In this document: positions 42,957 through 52,005 of the stretch, in pieces
Layout: every line of letters starts with the position of its first letter
How positions within the stretch are numbered: position 1 is the first letter of the stretch
Assembly (NCBI RefSeq): GCF_011089895.1
Contig: NZ_JAANAT010000001.1
Coordinates: forward strand, 2,728,001 to 2,792,000
Length of the DNA: 64,000 nucleotides
Reading direction: 5' to 3'
From: Mucilaginibacter inviolabilis
GTDB taxonomy: Bacteria; Bacteroidota; Bacteroidia; Sphingobacteriales; Sphingobacteriaceae
Translations under genes and position numbers: made by a program
The notes under the pieces: generated by a model
The model's database searches: none
Seen by the model: only the letters and a program-made list of their open reading frames with translations
What the model was told of the DNA's origin: nothing

Positions 42957-43661
42957 ATGCAACCCTCCCAGTATGAAAACCTTACAGCGGCGCAGGCTAT
43001 CGCCTATCAGCATGAACTGCGCAGGCAAATCGATCTTACTCCGCTGCATAAATCTATTCAAACCATAGGTGGAGCTGATATCTCGTTCAACAAATACTCG
43101 GAGGTGGTTTATGCCGGAATTGTATTGTTCAGCTACCCCGAATTAAAGGTAATTGGCACAGCAACTGCCATCAGCGAAACCAAATTTCCTTATATCTCGG
43201 GGCTGCTGGCTTTTCGCGAAGTACCTGCTTTGCTGGAAGCCTGGAACAAACTGCCAACAAAACCCGATGTAATGGTTTTAGATGGTCAGGGCATTGCTCA
43301 TGAACGCCGAACGGGTATCGCCACACATTTTGGCTTGATTACCAACACACCATCCATCGGCAGCGCCAAAAGCCGGCTTACCGGGCGTTATGATGAGCCC
43401 GGTAATCATCCATTTGACCAAAGCCCGATGTATGATAAAGGCGAAGTAATCGGCATGGCACTGAGGAGCAAGGCCAATTGTAACCCCATTTATATTTCGC
43501 CAGGTCACCGGGTAAGCATGGAGCAGAGTGTGAGTATCATTAAAAATTGCATCCGCGGATATAGGATCCCCGAACCCACCCGTCAGGCACACTTCCTGGT
43601 AAATAAAATACGGATTGAAGATGGCGACAACAATAATAGGCAGATTAATCTGTTTGATTAG
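42957..43661 (+). CDS. nfi: endonuclease V
   Basis: A 234-residue endonuclease V, nicking DNA one base 3' of deaminated adenine (inosine) for repair. Catalytic residues are D41 in IGGADISF, E88 in SGLLAFREVP and D109 in VMVLDGQGIAHERRTGIATH. The wedge motif PYIS appears before the second, and the base-pocket segments IGSAKSRLTG and ISPGHRVSMEQ are conserved. Spacing of the three acids matches the E. coli enzyme closely (35, 89, 110). It follows the AraC gene on the same strand, with no clear operon partner. Confidence 0.94.
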   Translation: MQPSQYENLTAAQAIAYQHELRRQIDLTPLHKSIQTIGGADISFNKYSEVVYAGIVLFSYPELKVIGTATAISETKFPYISGLLAFREVPALLEAWNKLPTKPDVMVLDGQGIAHERRTGIATHFGLITNTPSIGSAKSRLTGRYDEPGNHPFDQSPMYDKGEVIGMALRSKANCNPIYISPGHRVSMEQSVSIIKNCIRGYRIPEPTRQAHFLVNKIRIEDGDNNNRQINLFD

Positions 43662-43779
43662 GCTTTTCTTTGACAAAATTCATCCTTCAATCGAATATAA
43701 TTACCGATATTTCGTTATGTTGATGTGATTTAATATTCACATAATAAAAAAGTAATTTAGCTCTACCAGAACATTTTTT

Positions 43780-44571
43780 ATGACCATCCCTATATACCAG
43801 GCCGACGCATTTACCGATAAATTATTTGGCGGCAACCCTGCAGCTGTTTGTCCGCTCGCCGAGTGGCTGCCCGACGCTGTGATGCAAAAAATCGCCATCG
43901 AAAATAACCTGGCCGAAACCGCTTTTTTTGTAAAAACGGATACCGGTTACAAATTGCGCTGGTTTACACCTGAATATGAGATTGATCTTTGCGGCCATGC
44001 CACCCTGGCATCGGCACATATATTGTTTACCGAGCTCGGCTTTGAAGGCGATATACTGCACCTTGAAACCGTAAAAGCAGGCACATTAACCGTAAAAAAA
44101 GATGGCGATAAATACACTATGGATTTCCCGTCGAGGCCGCCTATCCCTATTGAACAACCGATGGGATTAGCAGAAGCCCTGGGCGACAAGCAACCTGTAG
44201 CCTTTTTACGATCAAGAGATTACTTCCTGGTTTATGAAAGTGAGCAGGACATTAAAGATATTACTCCAGATTTTTTCGCACTGTCAAAAATGGATACCGT
44301 GGGAGTTATTGTAACCGCACGCGGTGATAACTCCGATTTTGTATCCCGTTTTTTTGCCCCTGGCGCCGGGATCCCCGAGGATCCAGTTACCGGTTCGGCA
44401 CATTGCAACCTGATACCCTATTGGGCAAAAGTGCTGGGCAAAAACACCCTGCACGCCTACCAGATCTCGGCCCGTCGCGGCGAACTCTGGTGTGAACTCA
44501 AAGGCGACCGCGTACAAATGAGTGGCAAAGCGGTGACTTATTTAAGGGGAGAAATCAACGTGGTTCATTAG
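43780..44571 (+). CDS. PhzF-family isomerase/epimerase-like protein
   Basis: A 263-residue PhzF-like protein with the diaminopimelate-epimerase fold in two halves. Family marks are YQADAFTDKLFGGNPAAVCP, NLAETAFF with the general acid-base E46, LCGHATLASAH, and SRFFAPGAGIPEDPVTGSAH in the second half. PhzF itself isomerises a phenazine precursor; most relatives, such as this one outside a phenazine cluster, act on unknown metabolites. A REP-like unit and a long repeat-rich gap follow before smc. Confidence 0.93.
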   Translation: MTIPIYQADAFTDKLFGGNPAAVCPLAEWLPDAVMQKIAIENNLAETAFFVKTDTGYKLRWFTPEYEIDLCGHATLASAHILFTELGFEGDILHLETVKAGTLTVKKDGDKYTMDFPSRPPIPIEQPMGLAEALGDKQPVAFLRSRDYFLVYESEQDIKDITPDFFALSKMDTVGVIVTARGDNSDFVSRFFAPGAGIPEDPVTGSAHCNLIPYWAKVLGKNTLHAYQISARRGELWCELKGDRVQMSGKAVTYLRGEINVVH

Positions 44572-44995
44572 TTCATTAGTTCATTAGTGAAACTCGTAAA
44601 GCTTAAATATTGTTTGTCATCCTGAGGAACGAAGGATCTATTAATGGCCATACTAATCGCAGATCAGATTCTTCGTTCCTCAGAATGACAAAGTTTTTAA
44701 ATATCTTTTTCTTCTCCCCCGTCAGCAGAACAGCTTCGGGTGAAAGCGGGCCTTGTACGGCAAAGAAACATTTCTGGTGACAAGCCTTTTGGTTACTTTG
44801 TGGCTACAAAGTAAAGGCCCTCCCGCGGCCAAGAGCGGGTATACGCCAAGCAAAACCACTCTGTATAATATAGAGATTGCTTCGTTCCTCGCAATGACGC
44901 GTGATAAACTAAACCGCCTCAAAAAAAGTTTAATAAAATCATTTTTTTATGATTACTTTGAAGGTTCGATCTTTTATACGGACACAATAATATAA
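44572..44995. other. repeat-rich gap before smc
   Basis: A REP-like unit at 44612-44692 (TTTGTCATCCTGAGGAACGA / CTTCGTTCCTCAGAATGACA) is followed by a TTACTTTGT-GGCT-ACAAAGTAA palindrome near 44792, a CCCGCGGCCAAGAGCGGG stem near 44823, and half a GTCATTGCGAGG unit at about 44870-44904. Two short frames across this region look like repeat-derived shadows. No gene is supported. Confidence 0.65.
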
Positions 44996-47900
44996 ATGCA
45001 GCTTACCCGCTTAGAAATCAAGGGCTTTAAAAGTTTTGGAGATAAGATCACCATTAATTTTAATGAGGGTGTAACTGCTATTGTGGGGCCAAATGGCTGT
45101 GGAAAATCAAATGTGGTCGATTCCATACGCTGGGTTTTGGGCGAACAAAGCACCCGGATGCTCCGCTCAGAGAAGATGGATAACGTTATTTTTAACGGAA
45201 CCAAGAGCCGCAAATCGGCCAATCTGGCCGAGGTTTCCCTCACTTTTGATAACACCAAGAACGTACTGCCAACCGACTATTCGCAGGTTACCTTAACCCG
45301 TAAGCTTTACCGTACCGGCGAAAGTGAATACCGTTTGAATGATGTGCAGTGCCGGTTGAAAGATATTACCGACCTTTTCCTGGACACCGGTATCGGCTCC
45401 GACTCCTACTCCATCATCGAGCTGCGGATGATCGACGAGATCATTACCAACAAGGAGGGTTCGCGTCGTAATTTGTTCGAAGAAGCGTCGGGCATATCCA
45501 AATACAAGCTGCGTAAAAAGCAAACTTTTAGTAAGCTTAAAGACACTGAAGCAGATTTGGAACGCGTGGAAGATCTGCTTTTCGAGATCGAGAAGAACCT
45601 GAAAACACTGGAGAACCAGGCAAAAAAAACCGAGCGCTATTACCGCATTAAAGAGCAATATAAAACGCTCAGCATTATGCTGGCTTCGTTCCGCATTGTG
45701 TCGTTCAGCGAATCGTTAAAGAAAATTGAAGACCAGGAGCAACAGCAAAAAGCCGAAAAAGGTGGTATTGTTGCCCAGATAGATACCTTGGAGGCAGCCC
45801 TGCAGCAACAAAAGCTGGATAGTATCACCAAAGAAAAAAACCTGTCGGTTCAGCAAAAAACCACCAATGAGTTTGTGTCCAAGATCCGTGCTTATGAAAG
45901 TGAGAAAAAGATCAAGAACGAGCAGCTCAAGTTTCAGCAGGATAAAGAATCCCGATTAAGTGAAGAACTGGAACGCGATAAAAACCAGCTGAATCACGTA
46001 CTGTACAACATCAAACGTCTGAGCGAAGAGAAGGCCATGGAGGACGAAAACCTGCAGGCCATCCAAAGCAAAGTAACCGACCTGAAAGAAGCAGTTGATG
46101 AGCTGCGGCAACAACAAACCGAAGCCCGTAATGAGCTCAATGAGCTTACCAATATCAATACCCGCTTACAAAACCAGGCTTACAAAGCCGAAAAGGATAT
46201 TGATATTTTACAGATCCAGCAGCAGGCCCTGGAACAGGAAAGCCAGCGCAACATGGAAGATACCACCAACAAGGAGGTGGAGCTTTCGCACTTTAACCAG
46301 GTGGTTGCCGAGCTGCAAACCCGCAAGGAAACATTGGATGATGAATACCAGGCATCTTTAGAGGCAGAAAATAAGCTTAAAGAGCAGATTGTTACAACAG
46401 AAACCGAGCTTACCGAGATAAAGGATACCATTATTAAGGAAAGCCGCAAGCTGGACGCCAAGCAAAACGAATATAACCTTACCAAAAGTATGGTCGACAA
46501 CCTGGAAGGTTTCCCGGAGTCGATCCGCTTTTTGAAAAAAAATACCGACTGGGCCAAAAACGCGCCGCTGTTTAGTGATGTGCTTTTTTGCCGCGAGGAG
46601 TTCCGTGTAGCCATCGAAAACTATTTGGAGCCCCTGATGAACCATTACGTGGTAGAGAGCTATGACGAAGCTATAAAGGCCATCAATTTGCTCAGCACTG
46701 CTTCAAGGGGAAGGGCACACTTCTTCATCCTCGAAAATTACAGCGAAACAGCGCCAACCGAGCCTGCGTTTGAAAACGCCGGCGCAGTATCAGCACTTAA
46801 AGTAATTGAGGTAGACAAACGCTACACCAACCTGTGTAATCACCTGTTAAAAAATGTGTACCTCGTTGATGACGATAAAGATCAGCAGATCAACAACGCG
46901 CAATTGCCCGAGGGCGTGGTATTGATTGGTAAAAGCGGCAAGTTCAACAAATCAAAATATACCATGGCCGGCGGTTCGGTAGGTTTGTTTGAGGGTAAAA
47001 GGATAGGTCGTGCCAAAAACCTCGAAAACCTGGCCAAAGAGATCAAAGGAATCGAGAACCAGGTGAATGGCTTAAAAACCCGTGTCGATGATCTGCAAAG
47101 TAAACTGGCCGCACTTAAAGCATCTACCAAAACTGCGGAGCTGAATGAACAGCAAATGATCATCAACCGTTTAAATACGGAACTTATTACGGTTAAAACC
47201 CGGCAGGAACAGTACCAGACTTTTATTGAAAACAGTCTGAACCGCAAGGAGGATATTGCCCGTAAAATAGCCACCATTACCGAGGAGATGCAAAACCTGC
47301 ACCCTATGTTGGCCGAACTCAAAACGCAAAAGCAGATCCAGAACGACCTGCTGGTTGAAAAACAAGCCGCGTTTAACGAACTGAACGAATATGTATCGGT
47401 ACAATCAAATGCCTATAACCAAGAGAATATCCGTTTCCATCAGCAGCAAAATAAGGTATCTGGCCTTGTAAAAGATCTGGATTATCGCGATACCCAACAG
47501 GAAAGCCTGGAAAGCCGCATCAAGCAAAACAGTGCCGAATTTGAAAATGTAAAAATAGCCATACAAGACAACCTGAAACAAGCCGACAACTCTGACGAAG
47601 GTTTGCTGGAAATGTATGAGCAAAAAGAAAACCTGGAGAAAGCCACCCAACAGGCCGAACAGGAATACTACCAGTGGCGCGGTGTGATCACCGAAAACGA
47701 GAACGAAATAACCGCCCTGCGCCGTAAAAAAGATAACAGCGAGGTTATAGAGAACGAGCTGCGCGAAGAACGCAACAATCTGAAGCTGGAGCTAAATGCC
47801 CTGAAAGAGCGCCTATCGGTAGAGTTCAACATCGATATTGAAGAACTGCCCGAAACCGAGACCCCGGCCGACGAAAACGAGCAGGATCTGCGTGAAAGGG

Positions 47901-48538
47901 CCGAAAAGCTCAAACGCCAGTTGGATGACTTTGGAGCTATTAACCCCATGGCGGTAGAGGCTTATAACGAAATGAATGAGCGTTACACTTTCATTCAAGC
48001 GCAAAAGAAAGATCTGAGCGAGGCTAAGGCATCTTTACTGGCCACTATACAAGAGATTGACGATACCGCTAAGGAAAAATTCATGACGGCCTTTATCATG
48101 GTGCGCGAAAACTTTATTAAGGTATTCCGCTCGTTATTTAACGAGGAGGACTCCTGTGATCTGGTACTGACTGATCCTAACCATCCGCTGGAGTCGGATA
48201 TTGATATTATTGCTAAGCCAAAAGGTAAACGCCCCCTGTCAATCAATCAGTTATCGGGTGGTGAAAAAACCTTGACCGCCACGGCTATACTGTTCTCGCT
48301 TTACCTGTTGAAGCCCGCCCCTTTCTGTATTTTTGATGAGGTTGACGCCCCGCTGGATGATACTAACATTGATAAATTCAATAACATTATCCGCACTTTC
48401 TCTAAAGATTCGCAGTTCATCATTGTATCCCATAACAAAAGAACCATAGCCAGCACCGATGTAATTTACGGGGTGACTATGGTTGAACAAGGTATCTCGC
48501 GCGTGGTTCCCGTTGATCTCCGGGAACTGGCCGACTAA
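44996..48538 (+). CDS. smc: chromosome segregation protein SMC
   Basis: An 1180-residue SMC ATPase that compacts and resolves the chromosome together with ScpA and ScpB. Walker A is GPNGCGKSNVVDSIRWVLGE at about 31-50. Two long coiled coils (about 170-500 and 690-1000) surround a hinge near 520-680. The C-terminal head has the signature LSGGEKTLTATAILFSLYLL near 1086 and Walker B FCIFDEVDAPLDD. Length is standard. It is alone on its strand; scpA and scpB are not in the window. Confidence 0.96.
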   Translation: MQLTRLEIKGFKSFGDKITINFNEGVTAIVGPNGCGKSNVVDSIRWVLGEQSTRMLRSEKMDNVIFNGTKSRKSANLAEVSLTFDNTKNVLPTDYSQVTLTRKLYRTGESEYRLNDVQCRLKDITDLFLDTGIGSDSYSIIELRMIDEIITNKEGSRRNLFEEASGISKYKLRKKQTFSKLKDTEADLERVEDLLFEIEKNLKTLENQAKKTERYYRIKEQYKTLSIMLASFRIVSFSESLKKIEDQEQQQKAEKGGIVAQIDTLEAALQQQKLDSITKEKNLSVQQKTTNEFVSKIRAYESEKKIKNEQLKFQQDKESRLSEELERDKNQLNHVLYNIKRLSEEKAMEDENLQAIQSKVTDLKEAVDELRQQQTEARNELNELTNINTRLQNQAYKAEKDIDILQIQQQALEQESQRNMEDTTNKEVELSHFNQVVAELQTRKETLDDEYQASLEAENKLKEQIVTTETELTEIKDTIIKESRKLDAKQNEYNLTKSMVDNLEGFPESIRFLKKNTDWAKNAPLFSDVLFCREEFRVAIENYLEPLMNHYVVESYDEAIKAINLLSTASRGRAHFFILENYSETAPTEPAFENAGAVSALKVIEVDKRYTNLCNHLLKNVYLVDDDKDQQINNAQLPEGVVLIGKSGKFNKSKYTMAGGSVGLFEGKRIGRAKNLENLAKEIKGIENQVNGLKTRVDDLQSKLAALKASTKTAELNEQQMIINRLNTELITVKTRQEQYQTFIENSLNRKEDIARKIATITEEMQNLHPMLAELKTQKQIQNDLLVEKQAAFNELNEYVSVQSNAYNQENIRFHQQQNKVSGLVKDLDYRDTQQESLESRIKQNSAEFENVKIAIQDNLKQADNSDEGLLEMYEQKENLEKATQQAEQEYYQWRGVITENENEITALRRKKDNSEVIENELREERNNLKLELNALKERLSVEFNIDIEELPETETPADENEQDLRERAEKLKRQLDDFGAINPMAVEAYNEMNERYTFIQAQKKDLSEAKASLLATIQEIDDTAKEKFMTAFIMVRENFIKVFRSLFNEEDSCDLVLTDPNHPLESDIDIIAKPKGKRPLSINQLSGGEKTLTATAILFSLYLLKPAPFCIFDEVDAPLDDTNIDKFNNIIRTFSKDSQFIIVSHNKRTIASTDVIYGVTMVEQGISRVVPVDLRELAD

Positions 48539-48558
48539 TTATTAACTTATTTATTAGC

Positions 48559-50136
48559 TTATTTATTAGCTTTTAACGTCAGGAACATAGAGTTTTTGCG
48601 GGACGACTGTTTGTTCACCGACAACACTCTGCGCTGATAGTCGCTCATCGCTACTGCATTAGTAGATAGGCTTTGGACCGCCAAGGTTGAACTTGTTGGG
48701 TAGGCCCCATTTTGAATGTATCCTATGGCCTGGCTCAGTAAAGTTTCATTAATATCACCAAAGTCATTCTGGATATTCTCTATAACCCGTTTACCTTGAT
48801 ATGTTCCGCCGGTTGCTGTGCTACCTACGGGTGGCATACCTGTATAATAACCGCCTTCGCCATTTGAGTTTTTTGTTTCAAACTCTGGTGTATAAAAGTA
48901 ATATCCGTTAACGGTAAGATTTGACAGGAAGCCAACTGGTTTACCATAGGTTGTGTCGCCAATTAACTGAACATTCATTTTAGGCTTCACGTTATTGATA
49001 GTAAGCTCGCTTGCTGATGCCGTGTTACCAGTTACTAAAAAGAAAACACGATTCACATTTACAGATCCCACTTTTGAAAACTTTTCGATCTGGGCAGCAT
49101 TCGTGGGCTTAAAATACCCTGTAGAGAATGGCCCCAGTTTTTTTTGAATAATGGGGTATTTATCATTTTGCATATTGGCAGTCCAATAAGTAGTGTTCAT
49201 TACACTCCCGTTTACGCTTGAGGGCGCAATGAGATTGGTGAGGTAAATGCTCATGAGTACATCACCACCGCCATTATAACGCAGATCGATAATCAGGTCG
49301 GTTACATTTTTACTGGCAAAAACATTAAAAACGGAATCAAGGCGGGCCTGTACGGCCGGGTTACTTTTCAGGTCAACAAAACTATTAAATACCATATAAC
49401 CGGCTGTTTTCCCGCCACTAAGCGCATAAGTATTGGTATAAATAACCGGGTTAACCGTATAACTTTTGGTATTCAGGGTAACGGTTTTCTCGGTACCGTT
49501 CGCCTTACGGATCTGAAGGGTTATTGTGCTGCTATTATTCACTGCATTACTTACATATTTGTAGCCTGCATCATTAGCAGGGTCTTTAAGATTGGTAATG
49601 TAAATACTGTTCCCGGTTTGTCCGTTAATACCGATGATCTGATCGCTTCGTTGCAAGCCGGCGGCGGCGGCTGGTGAACCCGGCTGAATCAAACTTACCC
49701 TGATCACATTGGCATAGGTATAAAAGTAATTAAAACCAAAATCCCCTTTTACAGCATTTAAAGCCTTATTAACCGTACCATCATCAATAAACGAATATTT
49801 GGAACTTCCCGGGTTAAAAGGATCATACTCATAAGGCAAGTTATGATTAGCAGGATTTTGTGACTTCTGGGTATAAGCATCAATTTCCTGACTAAGATTA
49901 AGCAGATCCGTACTTTGCGCAGTGTATTGCCGGGGATTAAAAATACCATATTCTGGCAAGAAACTATTCCAGTAATAATCTTCCTGGGCAATCATATAAA
50001 TAGAATCCTGTGTTAGCTGAAGTTTTGTAGCTCCGTTGTTACCGGACCCATTGTTATTATTGCCCGGATCATTTTTTTTACAAGCCGAAACAACAACCAC
50101 AGCAGAAAAAAGTATGAAGTAAAGTAGTTTTTTCAT
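48559..50136 (-). CDS. S41-family C-terminal processing peptidase, lipoprotein
   Basis: A 525-residue serine peptidase anchored as a lipoprotein (MKKLLYFILFSAVVVVSACK, lipobox VSAC). After an Asn/Gly-rich linker comes a PDZ-like domain (PGSPAAAAGLQRSDQIIGIN). The S41 core follows, with DLIIDLRYNGGGDVLMSIYL and the nucleophile motif VTGNTASASELTINN near 371. The Lys expected later lies within QLIGDTTYGKPVG. Relatives trim C-terminal tails of exported proteins; the substrate here is not known. It is convergent with smc. Confidence 0.9.
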   Translation of the reverse strand: MKKLLYFILFSAVVVVSACKKNDPGNNNNGSGNNGATKLQLTQDSIYMIAQEDYYWNSFLPEYGIFNPRQYTAQSTDLLNLSQEIDAYTQKSQNPANHNLPYEYDPFNPGSSKYSFIDDGTVNKALNAVKGDFGFNYFYTYANVIRVSLIQPGSPAAAAGLQRSDQIIGINGQTGNSIYITNLKDPANDAGYKYVSNAVNNSSTITLQIRKANGTEKTVTLNTKSYTVNPVIYTNTYALSGGKTAGYMVFNSFVDLKSNPAVQARLDSVFNVFASKNVTDLIIDLRYNGGGDVLMSIYLTNLIAPSSVNGSVMNTTYWTANMQNDKYPIIQKKLGPFSTGYFKPTNAAQIEKFSKVGSVNVNRVFFLVTGNTASASELTINNVKPKMNVQLIGDTTYGKPVGFLSNLTVNGYYFYTPEFETKNSNGEGGYYTGMPPVGSTATGGTYQGKRVIENIQNDFGDINETLLSQAIGYIQNGAYPTSSTLAVQSLSTNAVAMSDYQRRVLSVNKQSSRKNSMFLTLKANK

Positions 50137-50191
50137 ATAGGATCAGTTTAATAAATGGTTAACGCTTTACAAACAACTATGTTACGTGCGT

Positions 50192-50800
50192 TTATAAAAA
50201 TTTGTCTATGTTGATATGATCAATTCCTACAGCTTCGGCACACATCCGGTCAGTTTCGGAGTTTTCGATCATGATAATATCTCTTCTTTCTAAATCATGG
50301 TCTTGCATGAGCAGGTGCAAAACGTCTGGTTCGGGCTTTAAGGCGGTTTCTTCAGCAAAATAGCAGGCCAGGTACTTTTCCAATCCGTGCCATTCTGTTT
50401 GTTTAATTTTATTTATCTGCTGCGAAATAGGACCGTTAGTTACGATGAACAGCTTTTTACGATCAACAACAATTTCCTGCATCAGCGTCAGCATATTCTG
50501 ATACAATAACAGTTTTAAAGGCAGTTTAGCCGTAATGAGCAAGTTTTCGAACTTATCCCTATACTTTTCCGCAATCGGGAAAGCTTTGGCAACCTCATTA
50601 AAAACAGCGTCCTTTCCTAAAGATGCATACGTATCAACCATAATATTGGTTGTCTGTTTTGCGTCAACTAATTCGGTATACTCCAACAAATTGGCAAACA
50701 GGTAATAAACCTGGAATAAATAATCTTTTTCGGGATAAAGCACATCATCCAATTCAAAAATAAAAGCGCTCTTGCGCCCGTCGATATCTTTATAATTCAT
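50192..50800 (-). CDS. HAD-superfamily protein with altered nucleophile position
   Basis: A 202-residue HAD protein from the ATG at 50800; a TTG at 50809 is also possible. The first motif reads FIFELDDVLYPEKDYLFQVY, where the usual FDLDDTLYPE has Asp as nucleophile. Here that position is Glu (codon GAA), while the second Asp remains. Motif II is LFIVTNGPIS, and the later motif is IIMIENSETDRMCAEAVGID, with Glu-Asn in place of the usual GD/DxxxD start. Such changes often mean a binding or regulatory role, or weak activity. It overlaps the preceding 102-residue gene by 11 bases and forms an operon with it and LolD. Confidence 0.82.
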   Translation of the reverse strand: MNYKDIDGRKSAFIFELDDVLYPEKDYLFQVYYLFANLLEYTELVDAKQTTNIMVDTYASLGKDAVFNEVAKAFPIAEKYRDKFENLLITAKLPLKLLLYQNMLTLMQEIVVDRKKLFIVTNGPISQQINKIKQTEWHGLEKYLACYFAEETALKPEPDVLHLLMQDHDLERRDIIMIENSETDRMCAEAVGIDHINIDKFL

Positions 50801-51098
50801 TTCCCTCAACCAGGATTTTTATATTGTATTCATTAAATAATATTTGGGCCTTTAGCAACAGATCAATTTCTGTTTGCCGAAACAGGTAAATCGCTTCAAC
50901 GCCCATATCCAAACATAAAGTAAGCATTTCATGCGTATAACTTACCGATTTAGGATCGGGCAAACGGATAAGCTTACCAGGTTTCAGCATAAAATCGGGC
51001 AAATCCATATGGTCGCCCATGATAATGTTATCACTGTTTAACTGGTTTTTAAGCTTATAGGCAGATGCGGAATTGGCCGCGGTTATTAGTATACTCAC
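50790..51098 (-). CDS. small Rossmann-like protein, unknown
   Basis: A 102-residue protein that looks like one small Rossmann-type domain: MSILITAANSASAYKLKNQL at the N-terminus, then a loop SKPDP-like segment IRLPDPKSVSYTHEMLTLCL, and a closing strand-helix pair (DLLLKAQILFNEYNIKILVE). It resembles the pre-ATP-grasp domain found at the N-terminus of ATP-grasp ligases but stops there. No catalytic residues can be named. It is three bases downstream of lolD and overlaps the HAD gene, so the three are very likely one operon. It may be a partner of the HAD protein. Confidence 0.72.
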   Translation of the reverse strand: MSILITAANSASAYKLKNQLNSDNIIMGDHMDLPDFMLKPGKLIRLPDPKSVSYTHEMLTLCLDMGVEAIYLFRQTEIDLLLKAQILFNEYNIKILVEGNEL

Positions 51099-51101
51099 GT
51101 T

Positions 51102-51767
51102 TTAAGCTAAAGGTTGTTCGGCAATTAAACCATCTTTCATTAAAATTGTACGATCAGACAAATTGGCCAGATCCTCGTTATGGGTAACGATTACAAAGGT
51201 TTGATTAAAATCTTTGCGCAGTTTGATAAACAATTCATGCAGTTCCAGCGCGTTTACCGAATCCAGATTGCCCGACGGCTCATCGGCAAATATCAGTGCC
51301 GGATTGTTGATGAGCGCCCGTGCTACAGCTACTCTTTGCTGTTCGCCACCTGACAGCTCGTTAGGCTTATGGTTTATCCTATCGGCTAAACCCAGTCGCT
51401 CCAATAGCTCTGTGGCTTTTTTCTCTGCATCGGGGCGCGATATACCGGCTATAAACGCGGGGATACATACATTTTCAACCGCTGTAAACTCGGCCAGTAA
51501 ATGATGAAACTGGAAAATAAAGCCAATCTTACGGTTACGAAAATCGCTTAAACCCCGGTTACTTAGTTTACTTAGTTCGATATTATTAATAAACAGCTGA
51601 CCGGAATCGGGCCTGTCTAACGTACCCAAAATATTGAGTAAGGAGCTTTTACCAGCACCTGATGCGCCAACAATGGTTACAATTTCGCCCTGCTGTACCT
51701 CCAGGTCAACCCCCTTCAATATTTGCAGCTGCCCGTATGATTTATGGATAGATGTAGCTTTAAGCAT
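51102..51767 (-). CDS. lolD: ABC transporter ATP-binding protein, LolD-like
   Basis: A 221-residue ATPase of the LolD/MacB class, powering release of lipoproteins from the inner membrane with LolC/E-type permeases or a similar export system. Walker A is [20 protein letters not shown], the Q-loop is [19 protein letters not shown], the signature is [20 protein letters not shown] and Walker B is [13 protein letters not shown]. The His of the switch loop is in [10 protein letters not shown]. No permease gene is beside it, which is common when LolD is encoded separately. It heads the operon with the small Rossmann-like and HAD genes. Confidence 0.9.
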   Translation of the reverse strand: MLKATSIHKSYGQLQILKGVDLEVQQGEIVTIVGASGAGKSSLLNILGTLDRPDSGQLFINNIELSKLSNRGLSDFRNRKIGFIFQFHHLLAEFTAVENVCIPAFIAGISRPDAEKKATELLERLGLADRINHKPNELSGGEQQRVAVARALINNPALIFADEPSGNLDSVNALELHELFIKLRKDFNQTFVIVTHNEDLANLSDRTILMKDGLIAEQPLA

Positions 51768-51782
51768 TTTACAAATGTAAAA

Positions 51783-51896
51783 TTAGTATCAAGTAGTTAG
51801 TATCAAGTATCAAGATTTTTTACAAGGGAATCTTAATCATATAATCTGCATACAGAAAACGGTCGTGATACTTGATACTAACTACTTGATACTTCC
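51783..51896. repeat. GTATCAAGTAGTTAG word-type inverted repeat
   Basis: TTAGTATCAAGTAGTTAGTA continuing TCAAGTATCAAG on the left is complemented by GATACTTGATACTAACTACT and TGATACTT on the right. It is the second copy of the repeat at 3978-4073 and lies between the divergent lolD and sucC genes. The upstream extension of the sucC frame runs through it and is not coding. Confidence 0.85.
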
Positions 51897-52005
51897 CCTC
51901 ATTGTAAAGACAATGTTAATAAAAGCAACAAGGGCAAATAAACTCCATTTAGGGCATGAACCTTTGAAACAAAATTGTAGATTTACCGCAAATTCTTCAA
52001 AAAAC

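Noticed and set aside
44722..44995. Two short frames before smc (both strands)
   Set aside because: Both are composed of REP-like units and palindromes; neither has a plausible start region.
51865..52005. N-terminal extension of SucC by 47 residues
   Set aside because: The extension crosses an inverted repeat; the SucC family begins at MNIHEYQG, which is the ATG at 52006.
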